In this document: positions 1 to 7,153 of the stretch, piece after piece
Position numbering within the stretch: position 1 is the stretch's first letter
Layout: each line of letters begins with the position of its first letter
NCBI RefSeq assembly: GCF_000524195.1
Contig: NW_020170541.1
Span: forward strand, 159,702-170,210
Origin: Echinococcus granulosus
Lineage: Eukaryota > Platyhelminthes > Cestoda > Cyclophyllidea > Taeniidae
Direction: 5' to 3'
Length of the DNA stretch: 10,509 bases
Made by a program: the position numbers and the translations under genes
The notes under the pieces: generated by a model
What the model saw: the letters and a program-made list of their open reading frames with translations, nothing else
Database searches by the model: none
What the model was told of the DNA's origin: nothing

Positions 1-1000
1 AGTAGGGCTTGGGGCTGATAACACGGCCCACAGACTAGTCCAGCAGGCAAAAATGCAATAGCAGAGACCTAAAATAGCTCTATTGCTGAAACCGAGAGGT
101 AAATAGGCAACCACCTCATTGTACTTATCCCTTTCTGGGTAGACTGCATTTAATAATGCCAGTAGTCCTAATCTCTTCCGTATGTCAACAATACATATAA
201 TGTCTTCCTTGGTCGCGAAGGGAGTTGTCACGCGCAACCATACCTTATGTATGATGTGATGTTAAAAACAAACAGCAACTTGTCTAACATTTCCGCAATA
301 AAATGAACAGGCTAAGTGGAGGAACATGCCGCTTAATTTAGTCGTAATTCGTTGAATCTGTAGTGATTACAGCCCCTGGGGTCTTTCTGGAGGTTGCCGC
401 AAGCCGAAATACCCTGAAGAGCACACATTATTAACCGTATAAAGGCTGCCTGACTACTAGCATGCCTCGAAGACCATGGTGCTTGGCGCATGTACTACTA
501 CGTATTCATGGTCCTTTGGTAATTCTCTGATTGCTTAACTCTAATTTAGTTACATGGTCACTAAGACCCCAACTTTGTATTTACGCACACAGCCATCCCC
601 TCTGGTCTGTGCTGATAGACTCAGCTCTTCTCAAGCGGGCTCATCGTTTATCTATTCCTGCCTAGCCTTCAAACAAATAGACTACTTCGGCAAGAGCAAG
701 ATTATTGAGAAAGGTTAGCGGGGCTGAGTATAGGTTCAAGGAAGCCTGTTTCGTTGATCCATTCAAGATGACCCTGTTTTGTTAGGATGGTAATGCACAC
801 CAAACGGTTCTAAACTACTCATGTTCTTTTTTTAGACTGCTCTCCGCAAAACTGTTTAAGTATAGGCATTCAAGCTGTTCTTGCAATTTGTTTCTTTCGT
901 CTTTGTATAATCTCCATTGTATATGAAACAAGGAACGGTAAAATGAATTTATTGTTTAGCAGGTATGTGGAGTAATTAAAATATATTATTATTTGCTTAG
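1..1000. other. Non-coding stretch without a supported gene
   Basis: I see no reading frame of 60 codons or more on either strand, no tRNA- or rRNA-like structure and no tandem repeat. A good splice-donor-like string (CAG then GTATGT, with the GT at 963-964) follows a short ATG frame starting at 943, but no convincing acceptor and second exon can be paired with it. Long gene-poor flanks are usual in polydnavirus segments and in insect intergenic DNA alike. Confidence 0.5.
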
Positions 1001-1009
1001 TTATTATTG

Positions 1010-1017
1010 TATATAAA
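1010..1017 (+). promoter_or_regulatory. Possible TATA box
   Basis: TATATAAA sits in an AT-rich stretch. A TCAG string at 1031-1034 resembles an arthropod initiator, though the spacing is a few bases short of the usual distance. The first downstream ATG (1081) opens an 11-codon frame. The next (1118) opens a 61-codon frame, and a signal-peptide-like frame begins near 1394. No transcript evidence is available, and AT-rich DNA produces such strings by chance. Confidence 0.3.
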
Positions 1018-1117
1018 CGATTATTTAGATTCAGACGCTGTTTTATATTCTTGCTATCGCTGGTGTTAGATCAACGAAGAATGCGTCCAGTAGCAGCTGC
1101 CGCCAATCCTAGTTGAT

Positions 1118-1303
1118 ATGTTGGTAATCCTGGTTGCGACTTGGATGACGAATGCGAGAAAGGGGAAGTGCTTTTTTCTGGCATTTTTTATCAAACCGGC
1201 AGTAATAATGTCTAGTATCACTAGGAGTAGGAGAGCGAAGGGTGTGCTTGCAGAAACGAGAGATGAAGCGAAGTCTCGTACCGATTTATGCGTTAATTTA
1301 TAG
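1118..1303 (+). CDS. Weak 61-residue open frame, unrecognised
   Basis: This frame has a true ATG and begins with a short hydrophobic run (MLVILVATWMTNA), then a basic, serine-rich stretch containing two cysteines. It lies about 100 bases downstream of the TATA-like string at 1010. Nothing in it matches a family I recognise. A frame of this length is expected by chance in 10 kb. It is kept only because a promoter-like element precedes it and a second signal-peptide-like frame follows; it could be a leader exon, an upstream frame or nothing. Confidence 0.13.
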   Translation: MLVILVATWMTNARKGKCFFLAFFIKPAVIMSSITRSRRAKGVLAETRDEAKSRTDLCVNL

Positions 1304-1393
1304 CTTAATCGCGTGTATCTGCTTTCGTAGGAACTGAATTAGTAAATTATGTAGGAAGGTTAGAACTGATTCATTAAATCTAGGTGTATTTTC

Positions 1394-1678
1394 ATGGTAA
1401 ACTGACATTCGTGTATCTTGTTTATCGCCTTCGCAATTTTTCTGTCGATTTTTTGGAATTCGGAAGGTGCAAAATGGAGAACCGAAGAGTTTGATTGCAA
1501 ATATCTAAAGATGGAGTCATTGACCTATGTCGATCTAGTCAAGGATAAGAGTACTGTGATGGACCTGGTTGTCGTCAGTGTTGCGTGTGTGTCCCAGAAA
1601 TTATGCTTTGAGTGTATTTGGTGGGTTCTCAAACTACAGCTTCTCCAGTTAAGTGGGCGTCTTCGTAAAACCAAGTAG
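1394..1678 (+). pseudogene. Possible remnant of a small secreted protein gene
   Basis: An ATG at 1394 is followed after only two further codons by an in-frame TGA at 1403-1405. The same frame then stays open to a TAG at 1676-1678. The first residues after the stop form a strongly hydrophobic stretch (about 1412-1460) ending in small residues (SEGA), as at a signal-peptide cleavage site. A short charged, cysteine-containing region follows, with cysteines at roughly 1496, 1585, 1603 and 1612. An AATAAA at 1706-1711 lies 28 bases past the final stop. Ichnovirus segments often carry small secreted cysteine-containing proteins, but I cannot assign a family. I see no AG acceptor between the TGA and the hydrophobic stretch that would splice the stop out. 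It could also be a chance frame. The next in-frame ATG (1511) gives only 55 residues without the hydrophobic start. Confidence 0.3.
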
Positions 1679-1705
1679 CCTCCGATGTGAGAATTCTGAG
1701 GCAAA

Positions 1706-1711
1706 AATAAA
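1706..1711 (+). terminator. Canonical polyadenylation signal AATAAA
   Basis: AATAAA lies 28 bases downstream of the TAG that ends the signal-peptide-like frame. That is the expected arrangement for a compact eukaryotic or DNA-virus gene. The hexamer also occurs by chance elsewhere in this AT-rich half (near 2172 and 2209), so the support comes from position only. Confidence 0.3.
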
Positions 1712-2560
1712 ACTTGAACTGTGTAAGTCATGCTCTTTGGTTGGACAAACCGAAAAGTAGTAATGTGATGAATGTATAATTTCGTAAGCTTCAAGAAGTA
1801 GGTAAAGAAGGCAAAGTCTGTTCACCTCCTTCCTCGCAAATACTCACAAATGGCGTAAATAGGTCTGCAGGACATACCGCACATTGTCGGATAGTCTTCT
1901 AGGAGGAAATCGCAGACATTCATTCCCAGTCTGAGCTTCTTATAGGATTATAATTTCTCTCAAAAATGCATAGTTTGGTGTGACTGAGTATGATAGCCAT
2001 TCCAGTATGTTTTGTGGTAAATGCGATTAGTTTGACGTCCGGTTCATATACTATTTCAAGTGCTGACAGATCGTTTAATCTGACACAGAGGCATTTTTTG
2101 CGCCTTAAATACTTTGAGGTTGTGTAATTTCAAATGTAGACGAAAATTCATTGCAGCTATCCAGATCAGTAGAATAAATAGCAGGATTTATTTCATGAGT
2201 TCCAAGTGAAATAAATTGCTTAGGTGAAACGGGTGACAAATAGCATTAGAATTTGGACGTACACCATCGTGAGCTGAAGCACTACCGATGACAGTGTGAT
2301 GATTTGTTAATAATCTTGTTCCTACAATACACAACGCCTTCTAATAAGTGAAAATTTAGTTCGTTAGATAATTAAAGCAAGTCGGAATTCAACAGGACGG
2401 TATGGTTCGACTTGAGCGCCTGATTTGTTGTTAATGCAAATTGTAGGTGACCTATTGGAGATCTGGTAAGGGGTAACATGGTTGGTGTTTGAGGGTAGTC
2501 AAATTAGTCCAATTGGAGAGTGAAAGGGTTTACTACCAACGCAGCGATCATATAGGTCAA
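1712..2560. other. Non-coding stretch, nothing recognised
   Basis: No frame of 60 codons supported by an ATG is visible. I found no internal repeat, no homology by eye to the promoter blocks at 5022-5460 or 6590-7080, and no RNA gene. Several AT-rich strings and chance AATAAA hexamers occur. An antisense frame at 1525-1794 overlaps its left end and has no protein-like features. Confidence 0.45.
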
Positions 2561-3480
2561 TGTGAGCAACAAATTTCTTATTTTCCCCCCATTGGGCTTT
2601 TTCCTTCCAGTCGGACACTGGGCTAGAGCCCATTCCCGAGCTGAGCCCTACCACTCCTGCATTTTTGAACACCTACTCTTTTATCTCACCATTTATCTAT
2701 CCTCCTCTATCTGGCAAAATCCGAATATACATAGATTTTCGCACATATGTATACTTAGTCTGTTCTTTGTTGCTCCCGTCAACTGCCAATAAAACTATCG
2801 AAAACAGGAAACTTCCACTTATAACAATATCAGCAACTCTCTATCCATCCATCCCTATTTTACTCAAGCAATCTAGACATTTGAATAATACTGCAAATAG
2901 AATTCCGCTTCGCACCCCATCAAGTCTTACATCCACAATAATATCCCATGCTCCATATATGTCAGGCTCTAAGCATGCGCATTCTTTCGAGCTTCCTGTG
3001 TTCACTTAAATTCTTACATAATTTTTCTCTAGCACAGAGACCTAACGCAGGCCTATACTATTAAGGGCGTAACTTATCATGTCCCACTTCGACGTGCCAT
3101 TCCCCTGAACGCGCTTCACATCATCGATCCCACTTACCATCCCCACAGCCTACCCTCACGACCTTCGTGAATTAGCATATACATCAATCACAGCGAATTA
3201 ATCCATGCGAAGTGACCAGGTAATGAATTGGCCAATCTCAAGGAGAATTCACTGCAACTCCACAAACCCAGTAAATACTAGTTACGCTTCCATGCATTGA
3301 ATGCATCTAGGCGCAAAAATTGGTGACAAATGTGAGCATCTCAATAAAAAATAGTAAGGGAGTATGTTAAAGAGTGGAATCAACTTGAGGAAAAGGTAAA
3401 ACCGCGGTGGAGGGTATTCTCGACGTATATAATAACAACATAAAAAGGATTACATACGTACAAAAATACATATATATTGG
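2561..3480. other. Pyrimidine-rich non-coding stretch (plus strand)
   Basis: From about 2575 onward the plus strand becomes visibly C/T-rich, a bias that continues through the minus-strand PRRP gene. Open frames at 2562-2792 and 2665-3009 start at GTG and TTG rather than ATG and read as low-complexity S/P/L/I sequence, so I do not call them genes. A perfect 7-bp inverted repeat (ATGCATT-G-AATGCAT) lies at 3292-3306. The segment may be the far 3' flank of the PRRP gene or an older decayed copy of similar sequence. Confidence 0.4.
3292..3306. repeat. 15-bp perfect palindrome-like inverted repeat
   Basis: The two 7-base arms are exact reverse complements around a single G. This could be a protein-binding site or chance; nothing adjacent indicates a role. 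Confidence 0.3.
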
Positions 3481-3888
3481 AAAACCTACGTGGAGAGCTA
3501 ATTATGCTAAGATTCCCAAAGTTCATGAACGCTTTATCGACGCATTCAAGGTATTCAAGAGGGCGGACATTTGAGAAACGAAGTAGGTCTCCAAGTGTGG
3601 ATGACAATTGTTGTATTTTTCACCCAATCCATTTCCAACTTTGCCTAACTTCCCAACTCCTTATGGCTATGCGGGTTGCGATCCATTGCCTCATTCACCA
3701 GGTTTTGCCGTTTCTTCATTGCCTAGTTTCTGGTTTCCTCATTTGCCACGTTTCCTCTCTGTTGTTCTCCTGGCATCTCTACCTTTTCATTCAAGGGATT
3801 TCACCAATCCTTTATGACGTGGCCTCTACTTCTTTTCTCCCTGATTTGGTTTCTCCCCTCTTTTATCACCTGGCTTCTCGTCCTTCCA

Positions 3889-4944
3889 TTATTCACCGGA
3901 TGTTTCCTCCTCTTCGCCTGATTTTCTGCCCCTTGCTCCTTCACCATCATCCTCTTCACCTTCATCCCCCGACTTCTCTTTTCGCTCTTCGTCAGCTTTC
4001 TCCTCTCCTGACTCCTCATTCGTTGCTTCTTCACCAGCTTCCTCCTCTTCTTTATCGTCCGACTTCTCATCATTTCCCTCTACATCAGCTTTCTCCTCTC
4101 CTGACTCCTCATTCGTTACTCCTTCACCAGCTTCCTCCTCTTCTTTATCGTCCGACTTCTCATCATTTCCCTCTACATCAGCTTTCTCCTCTCCTGACTC
4201 CTCATTCGTTACTCCTTCACCAGCTTCCTCCTCTTCTTTATCGTCCGACTTCTCATCATTTCCCTCTACATCAGCTTTCTCCTCTCCTGACTCCTCATTC
4301 GTTGCTTCTTCACCAGCTTCCTCCTCTTCTTTATCGTCCGACTTCTCATCATTTCTCTTTATATCAGCTTTCTTCTCTCCTAACTCCTCGTCCTTTGCTC
4401 CCTCACCACGATTATCTTCATCTTCATCGCCTTTTCCCCCATCATTTTCCCCTCTACTAGGTTTTTCCTCTGCTTCGTCGTCTGGCTTCTTGACGTTTCC
4501 CTTTTCACCATGTTCCTCCTCTTTATCGTCTTCCTTTCCCTTTCCTCCATCACGAGACTCCTCGTCTTCTTCATCATCTGGCTTCTTGCCCTTTTCCATT
4601 TCATCGGATGTTTCTCCACCTTCTTCGCCTAGCAACTTGTCCCTTTCTCCTTTAAAAGTTTCTTCCTCTTCTTTATTATCTTGTGTCTCGCCCTTTCCTT
4701 CACCAGAATTCTCCTCTCCATCACCTGGCTTTTTTCCATCTCGTTCATCAATCGGCTGCTCCTCTTCCTCTGCTTTAGGTAGCCACTTCTCAAAGAACTC
4801 AGCAATTTGTTCATATATTTGTCTTGCTATTTTTGAGATAATCTCCAGGAAATCTTCACGCTTTCTTTTGCATCTATTACTTTTACTATCTGCCTTCCTG
4901 GTCGGCTGTTCCTGCCCCTCTCCTTCTTTCATCCCCTTTTCCAT
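3889..4944 (-). CDS. Large acidic polar-residue-rich protein with 31-aa repeats (PRRP-like)
   Basis: The frame encodes 351 residues from an ATG at 4944 to a TAA at 3889. The frame is open further upstream to 5013 through a GTG, but I chose the ATG because the paralogue at 7154 starts at the aligned methionine (MEKG). Residues 1-29 are basic and polar (K/E/G/Q). Residues 30-57 contain the only hydrophobic part, an amphipathic helix-like run (EDFLEIISKIARQIYEQ and on to FFEKWLPK). Everything after that is very rich in E, D, K and G. Residues ~194-318 are tandem 31-residue units (key features EEKADVEGNDEKSDD, KEEEEAGE, TNEESG). No signal peptide, membrane segment or catalytic motif is visible, so a soluble, largely disordered protein is likely. 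Ichnoviruses have a family called polar-residue-rich proteins of unknown function; membership is inferred from composition only. The tandem duplication begins inside this gene at 4486. Confidence 0.72.
   Translation of the reverse strand: MEKGMKEGEGQEQPTRKADSKSNRCKRKREDFLEIISKIARQIYEQIAEFFEKWLPKAEEEEQPIDERDGKKPGDGEENSGEGKGETQDNKEEEETFKGERDKLLGEEGGETSDEMEKGKKPDDEEDEESRDGGKGKEDDKEEEHGEKGNVKKPDDEAEEKPSRGENDGGKGDEDEDNRGEGAKDEELGEKKADIKRNDEKSDDKEEEEAGEEATNEESGEEKADVEGNDEKSDDKEEEEAGEGVTNEESGEEKADVEGNDEKSDDKEEEEAGEGVTNEESGEEKADVEGNDEKSDDKEEEEAGEEATNEESGEEKADEERKEKSGDEGEEDDGEGARGRKSGEEEETSGE
3992..4456. repeat. Five tandem 93-bp units inside the PRRP-like gene
   Basis: The string TCAGCTTTC recurs at 3992, 4085, 4178, 4271 and 4364, exactly 93 bases apart, giving four clear units (3992-4363) and a fifth, more diverged one (4364-~4456). 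Each unit is 31 codons, so the reading frame is kept. The two central units translate identically. The outer units differ by a few residues (VEGND versus IKRND; GEGVT versus GEEAT). More identity in the centre than at the edges is typical of unequal crossing-over or slippage. Copy number is likely to vary between isolates. Confidence 0.92.
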
Positions 4945-5021
4945 CTTCTTCTCATTAACTGAGTTCTTCTTGCATACATTCGAGCCCTTTAGATGGCTGT
5001 CTCGGGTGACCACCTACCTCG

Positions 5022-5029
5022 CTTTAATA
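5022..5029 (-). promoter_or_regulatory. Probable TATA box of the large PRRP-like gene
   Basis: On the minus strand this reads TATTAAAG within GTATTAAAGCGAGGT. The inverted paralogue has CATAAAAGCGAGGT at the aligned place (7073-7080, plus). The distance to the chosen ATG is nearly the same in both, 77 versus 73 bases. Conservation of both element and spacing between diverged paralogues is the main support. Confidence 0.6.
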
Positions 5030-5460
5030 CTCTACCGGTAATCACACGCATATTCTTGTGCTGAGGCATTGTGATATCTTCAGGTGATCTATTTGTGCAC
5101 CGCATCCATTCTTTGTTCGCATTCTACTCTCACGCTCAATTCACGTGTTCTTGCCGCAGTTGTCACCTAGTCCTACCTTAAAATCAGCATCTATCTTGAC
5201 CCTACTCTTACCCCACTTCCCAGTGGATAACACTGCTTCCTGCGCTATGAACCCATAAACTGCTAACAGACCCCACCCTGTTTCGCATTACAGCATAAGG
5301 CAGTAGGTGGATGGCTAAATTGTTGACATCTGGAAGCTGTATCGAATCGACTCATAATAATGAAAAACTTAACCAGATTCAGGCTTTGGATGGGTCGGTG
5401 CATAGCTTTACGGTCCCATGGCTATGTAGTCCCATGGCTGTATGCAGAATATGGTAGTAG
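5030..5460 (-). promoter_or_regulatory. Upstream block of the large PRRP-like gene, conserved with 6590-7072
   Basis: Read on the minus strand, this block aligns with 6590-7072 almost throughout. Examples are GTGCACAAATAGATCACC (5100 to 5083) against GTGCACTAATAGATCACC (6970-6987), and TGGTTAAGTTTTTCATTA near 5375 against the same string near 6655. No frame is open across both copies, so the conservation is not explained by a shared protein. The likeliest reading is a shared promoter and upstream region carried along when the locus was duplicated. A 16-bp-spaced direct duplication of GTCCCATGGCT lies at 5413-5423 and 5429-5439. Confidence 0.6.
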
Positions 5461-5674
5461 GATAGGAATATCAAATAGACAGGCAAACAGGTAGGTTTGC
5501 AGGCGTGTATCCATTTGCCTCATAAAAATACTTGGTGATGATGATGACGCCTTGTGTGGAAACGATCGCTGAGCAGGGCTACTGGATACTTTGACTCAAA
5601 GAAAAGCAGTACCCAACGTGGGTGTCCATGAACACATAGTAAACAACTTTACTTAAGAAGGGCACATTTATAAG
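5461..5674. other. Spacer between inverted arm 1 and the rep-like frame
   Basis: No gene is seen. A small perfect hairpin (GCAAAC-AGGTAG-GTTTGC) lies near 5486-5503, and a short GAT-type microsatellite (TGATGATGATGA) near 5536. Neither has a recognisable role. Confidence 0.4.
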
Positions 5675-6295
5675 TCAGTCTGGTATTGTTCGAGATTCGT
5701 GTAGCGGCAATATCTCGCCAATGCATGGTTTCGCTTCTTCGTGGGAACTTTCTTTTGTCAAGTGGAGTTTTATACGTAGAACACTGTCCCACCGACGCAA
5801 TAACGTAATAGAGCCTAAGGATTTTAGCATCGTCCTTTGAACCGTTTGGCTGATGTAATAATGGACGGCGCTTCTCACCGCGGCCTCTAATCCCTCCATT
5901 TTCCAACTAATAAAAATTTTTAATCCGGGTCCGGAGTTTGAGCAGTGATATCCTAAAATGCCTGTTCTCACAAAAACTACTCCTTCTATACGGTCGCCTC
6001 TTTTGAGCCTGAAAATTGGTCTGGGTAAAATGGCTTGCTGAAGCAAGAAGAGAATTTGGTGCATTTCTTCTTTACTGGACTTTGGGTATTCATAACAGAC
6101 TATCTGTGGATATGCGAGCCACAGAATTTGCGACTTTATTGGGCCACCGTTGCCTAATGACGAAAGGGTATTAAACTCATGGTCTACAACGACAGCAGTA
6201 CCTCTGTTACCAATAGAGCTTAGCGATTCATTTGCTGCAAGATCATGTCCTATTTCCAAGACGGAATGAAGGTTTTCAGGGCAGCTATTTCGTAG
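5675..6295 (-). pseudogene. Repeat-element (rep)-like open frame, possibly 5'-truncated
   Basis: The minus-strand frame is open from just after a TAA at 6296-6298 to its stop at 5675, about 206 codons. It contains no ATG until 6064 (codon 6062-6064), which would give a 129-residue protein. The longer reading can only start at a non-AUG codon (TTG at 6259). The translated sequence is protein-like throughout, with mixed hydrophobic and charged residues. It includes ILWLAYPQIVCYEYPKSSKE, then ILFLLQQAILPRPIFRL, RIEGVVFVRTGILGYHC and a basic C-terminal part. Its length, the LLQQAILP-type segment followed by a hydrophobic strand and a GYHC motif, and its neighbours suggest the ichnovirus rep family, whose function is unknown. 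That is from memory of family character and is unverified. Protein-like sequence upstream of the first ATG suggests a decayed start, an upstream frameshift or an unseen exon. Confidence 0.5.
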
Positions 6296-6298
6296 TTA

Positions 6299-6590
6299 AT
6301 AGGATTGTGAGCCCTACCTTTACTTAGATTTTATTAACAGTCAGACAAGTTACATCAGGGTGGCTAAATAAAGCTTCATGATATGGTGATATCAGAATGT
6401 CATGACGTGAAGGAGTTAGATGAAAACTCCCTCAGTTTTCAGCGAAATCGAGGGTTACCCCATCCACCAACCCAAAGGTAAATTATCTAGGCCAAAATGG
6501 GTGCCATCAAAACGACGTTCCAGGATTCGAGGTGTCTCTTTGAACTGACCTTATGGTTTGAAGACAGTGTCCCACTGCGCAACCGGAAAT
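6299..6590. other. Region between the rep-like frame and inverted arm 2
   Basis: This would hold the promoter or lost 5' end of the rep-like frame (minus) and the first part of a weak plus-strand frame from 6497. I see no clear TATA box for the rep-like frame and no ATG frame that joins it. Short frames opening at minus-strand ATGs near 6380 and 6403 stop within ten codons. Confidence 0.4.
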
Positions 6591-6868
6591 ATGCTATTAC
6601 TGTCGCATTCTACATACGGCCAAGTATCCACCCATCTAAAGCTTGGGGTTGGTTAAGTTTTTCATTACCATGGGTGAATTTGACACTGCTCCCAGATACA
6701 TGCTATCTAAATATGCAACCCTTACTCTATGCTATATTACAAAAGGAAGTGGCCTATCAGCCATATCAAATATATAAGTTAATGGGCACCCGGCATTCGC
6801 TGAGAAGTACACTTTACAGGAAAAAAGGTAATGGATCAGGATGGTATTTGGAGCAGGCACAGAAGTAG
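6497..6868 (+). CDS. Uncertain 123-residue open frame within the upstream block
   Basis: The frame has an ATG in a good context (CCAAAATGG) and reads as a mixed hydrophobic sequence rich in W, Y and L, with no domain I recognise. Against it, from about 6590 on it lies in the upstream block shared with the large PRRP locus. The aligned minus-strand segment there is broken by stops and by at least one single-base indel near 6650. Either this is an old gene that has decayed in the other arm, or it is a chance frame in promoter DNA. The second explanation is more likely. The stop at 6868 lies about 205 bases upstream of the TATA box of the small PRRP gene. Confidence 0.22.
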   Translation: MGAIKTTFQDSRCLFELTLWFEDSVPLRNRKYAITVAFYIRPSIHPSKAWGWLSFSLPWVNLTLLPDTCYLNMQPLLYAILQKEVAYQPYQIYKLMGTRHSLRSTLYRKKGNGSGWYLEQAQK

Positions 6869-7019
6869 GGTCAAGGTAGACTCTTATGATAAGGTAGTGA
6901 TAGACGACTACTGAAGCATGAGCGCGTGAAATGAGCACGAGAATGGAATGTGAACAAAGTATAGATGCGGTGCACTAATAGATCACCCGGAGGTATCACA
7001 GTGTCTGAGCATAAGAATA

Positions 7020-7049
7020 GGCGGTAAAAAGATATCACGAGCCAATTTG
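7020..7049 (+). other. About 30-bp extra segment upstream of the small PRRP TATA box
   Basis: The two promoter blocks align on both sides (AAGAATA before it; TGCGTG and the TATA region after it), but this segment is present only in the small-PRRP copy. It includes GATATCAC, a string close to the upstream GGTATCAC at 6993-7000. It is either an insertion here or a deletion from the large-PRRP promoter. Confidence 0.5.
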
Positions 7050-7072
7050 TGCGTGATTGCTGGCAGAAAGAG

Positions 7073-7080
7073 CATAAAAG
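7073..7080 (+). promoter_or_regulatory. Probable TATA box of the small PRRP-like gene
   Basis: CATAAAAG within AGCATAAAAGCGAGGT aligns with TATTAAAG of the large PRRP locus at 5022-5029 (minus). It is 73 bases upstream of the ATG at 7154. The first T is replaced by C, so this may be a weaker element than its paralogue. Confidence 0.5.
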
Positions 7081-7153
7081 CGAGGTGGCCGGTCGTTTGA
7101 ATGACCTTTTCTAGGAACTTTATGCAATTAAGCAGATCTCAGTCGATAAAGAG

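Larger units (their letters stand above)
3505..5460 (-). repeat. Arm 1 of a diverged inverted repeat (large PRRP locus)
   Basis: Read on the minus strand, this segment aligns by eye with the plus strand at 6590-7497 in three blocks. They are the upstream or promoter block (5460 down to 5022 versus 6590-7080), the 5' coding block with shared start ATG (4944 versus 7154), and a 3' flanking block (about 3600 down to 3516 versus about 7425-7490). Block identity looks like roughly 70-80 percent with small indels. The middle of arm 1, encoding the acidic repeats, has no counterpart in arm 2. The pattern indicates an old inverted duplication of a whole gene locus, followed by divergence and an internal deletion or expansion. 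Confidence 0.8.

Noticed and set aside
1525..1794. 89-codon minus-strand frame
   Set aside because: Antisense to the signal-peptide-like frame, with ordinary chance composition and no ATG-linked promoter or domain.
2562..3009. Two plus-strand frames of 76 and 114 codons
   Set aside because: Their first codons are GTG and TTG, not ATG, and the products are low-complexity. Use of such starts is not expected in this apparently eukaryotic or viral context.
3380..3607. 75-codon minus-strand frame downstream of the PRRP gene
   Set aside because: It overlaps the 3' flank shared with 7425-7490, but the aligned copy does not keep the frame or start, so conservation there does not support a protein.
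3608..3817. 69-codon plus-strand frame rich in F, P and L
   Set aside because: Low-complexity frame in pyrimidine-rich DNA just downstream of the PRRP gene. No promoter or homologous support.
3801..4073. 90-codon minus-strand R/K-rich frame
   Set aside because: Shadow frame of the PRRP repeats. The 351-codon frame with conserved start is the better explanation. The frames at 4380-4619 and 4629-4814 are rejected for the same reason.
3992..4456. Regularly spaced repeats as a CRISPR array
   Set aside because: The units are contiguous 93-bp tandem repeats with no unique spacers, in frame with a long gene and in a eukaryote-like setting.
3477..4460. 327-codon plus-strand open frame with L/P/H-rich repeats
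   Set aside because: It is antisense to the acidic repeats and owes its length and periodicity to the same 93-bp units. It starts at TTG and has no protein-like features beyond the repeats.
4945..5013. N-terminal extension of the large PRRP from the upstream GTG
   Set aside because: The frame is open, but GTG is an unlikely eukaryotic start. The TATA-like element at 5022-5029 would place the transcript start inside this extension, and the paralogue supports the ATG at 4944.
4490..5041. 183-codon serine- and phenylalanine-rich plus-strand frame, repeated at 7502-8053
   Set aside because: Antisense of the 5' part of the PRRP gene. The S/F/P composition is the complement of E/K/G-rich coding sequence.
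6732..6938. 68-codon minus-strand frame
   Set aside because: Lies antisense in the conserved promoter block, and the other arm does not keep it open. Its copy at 9744-9950 is rejected too.
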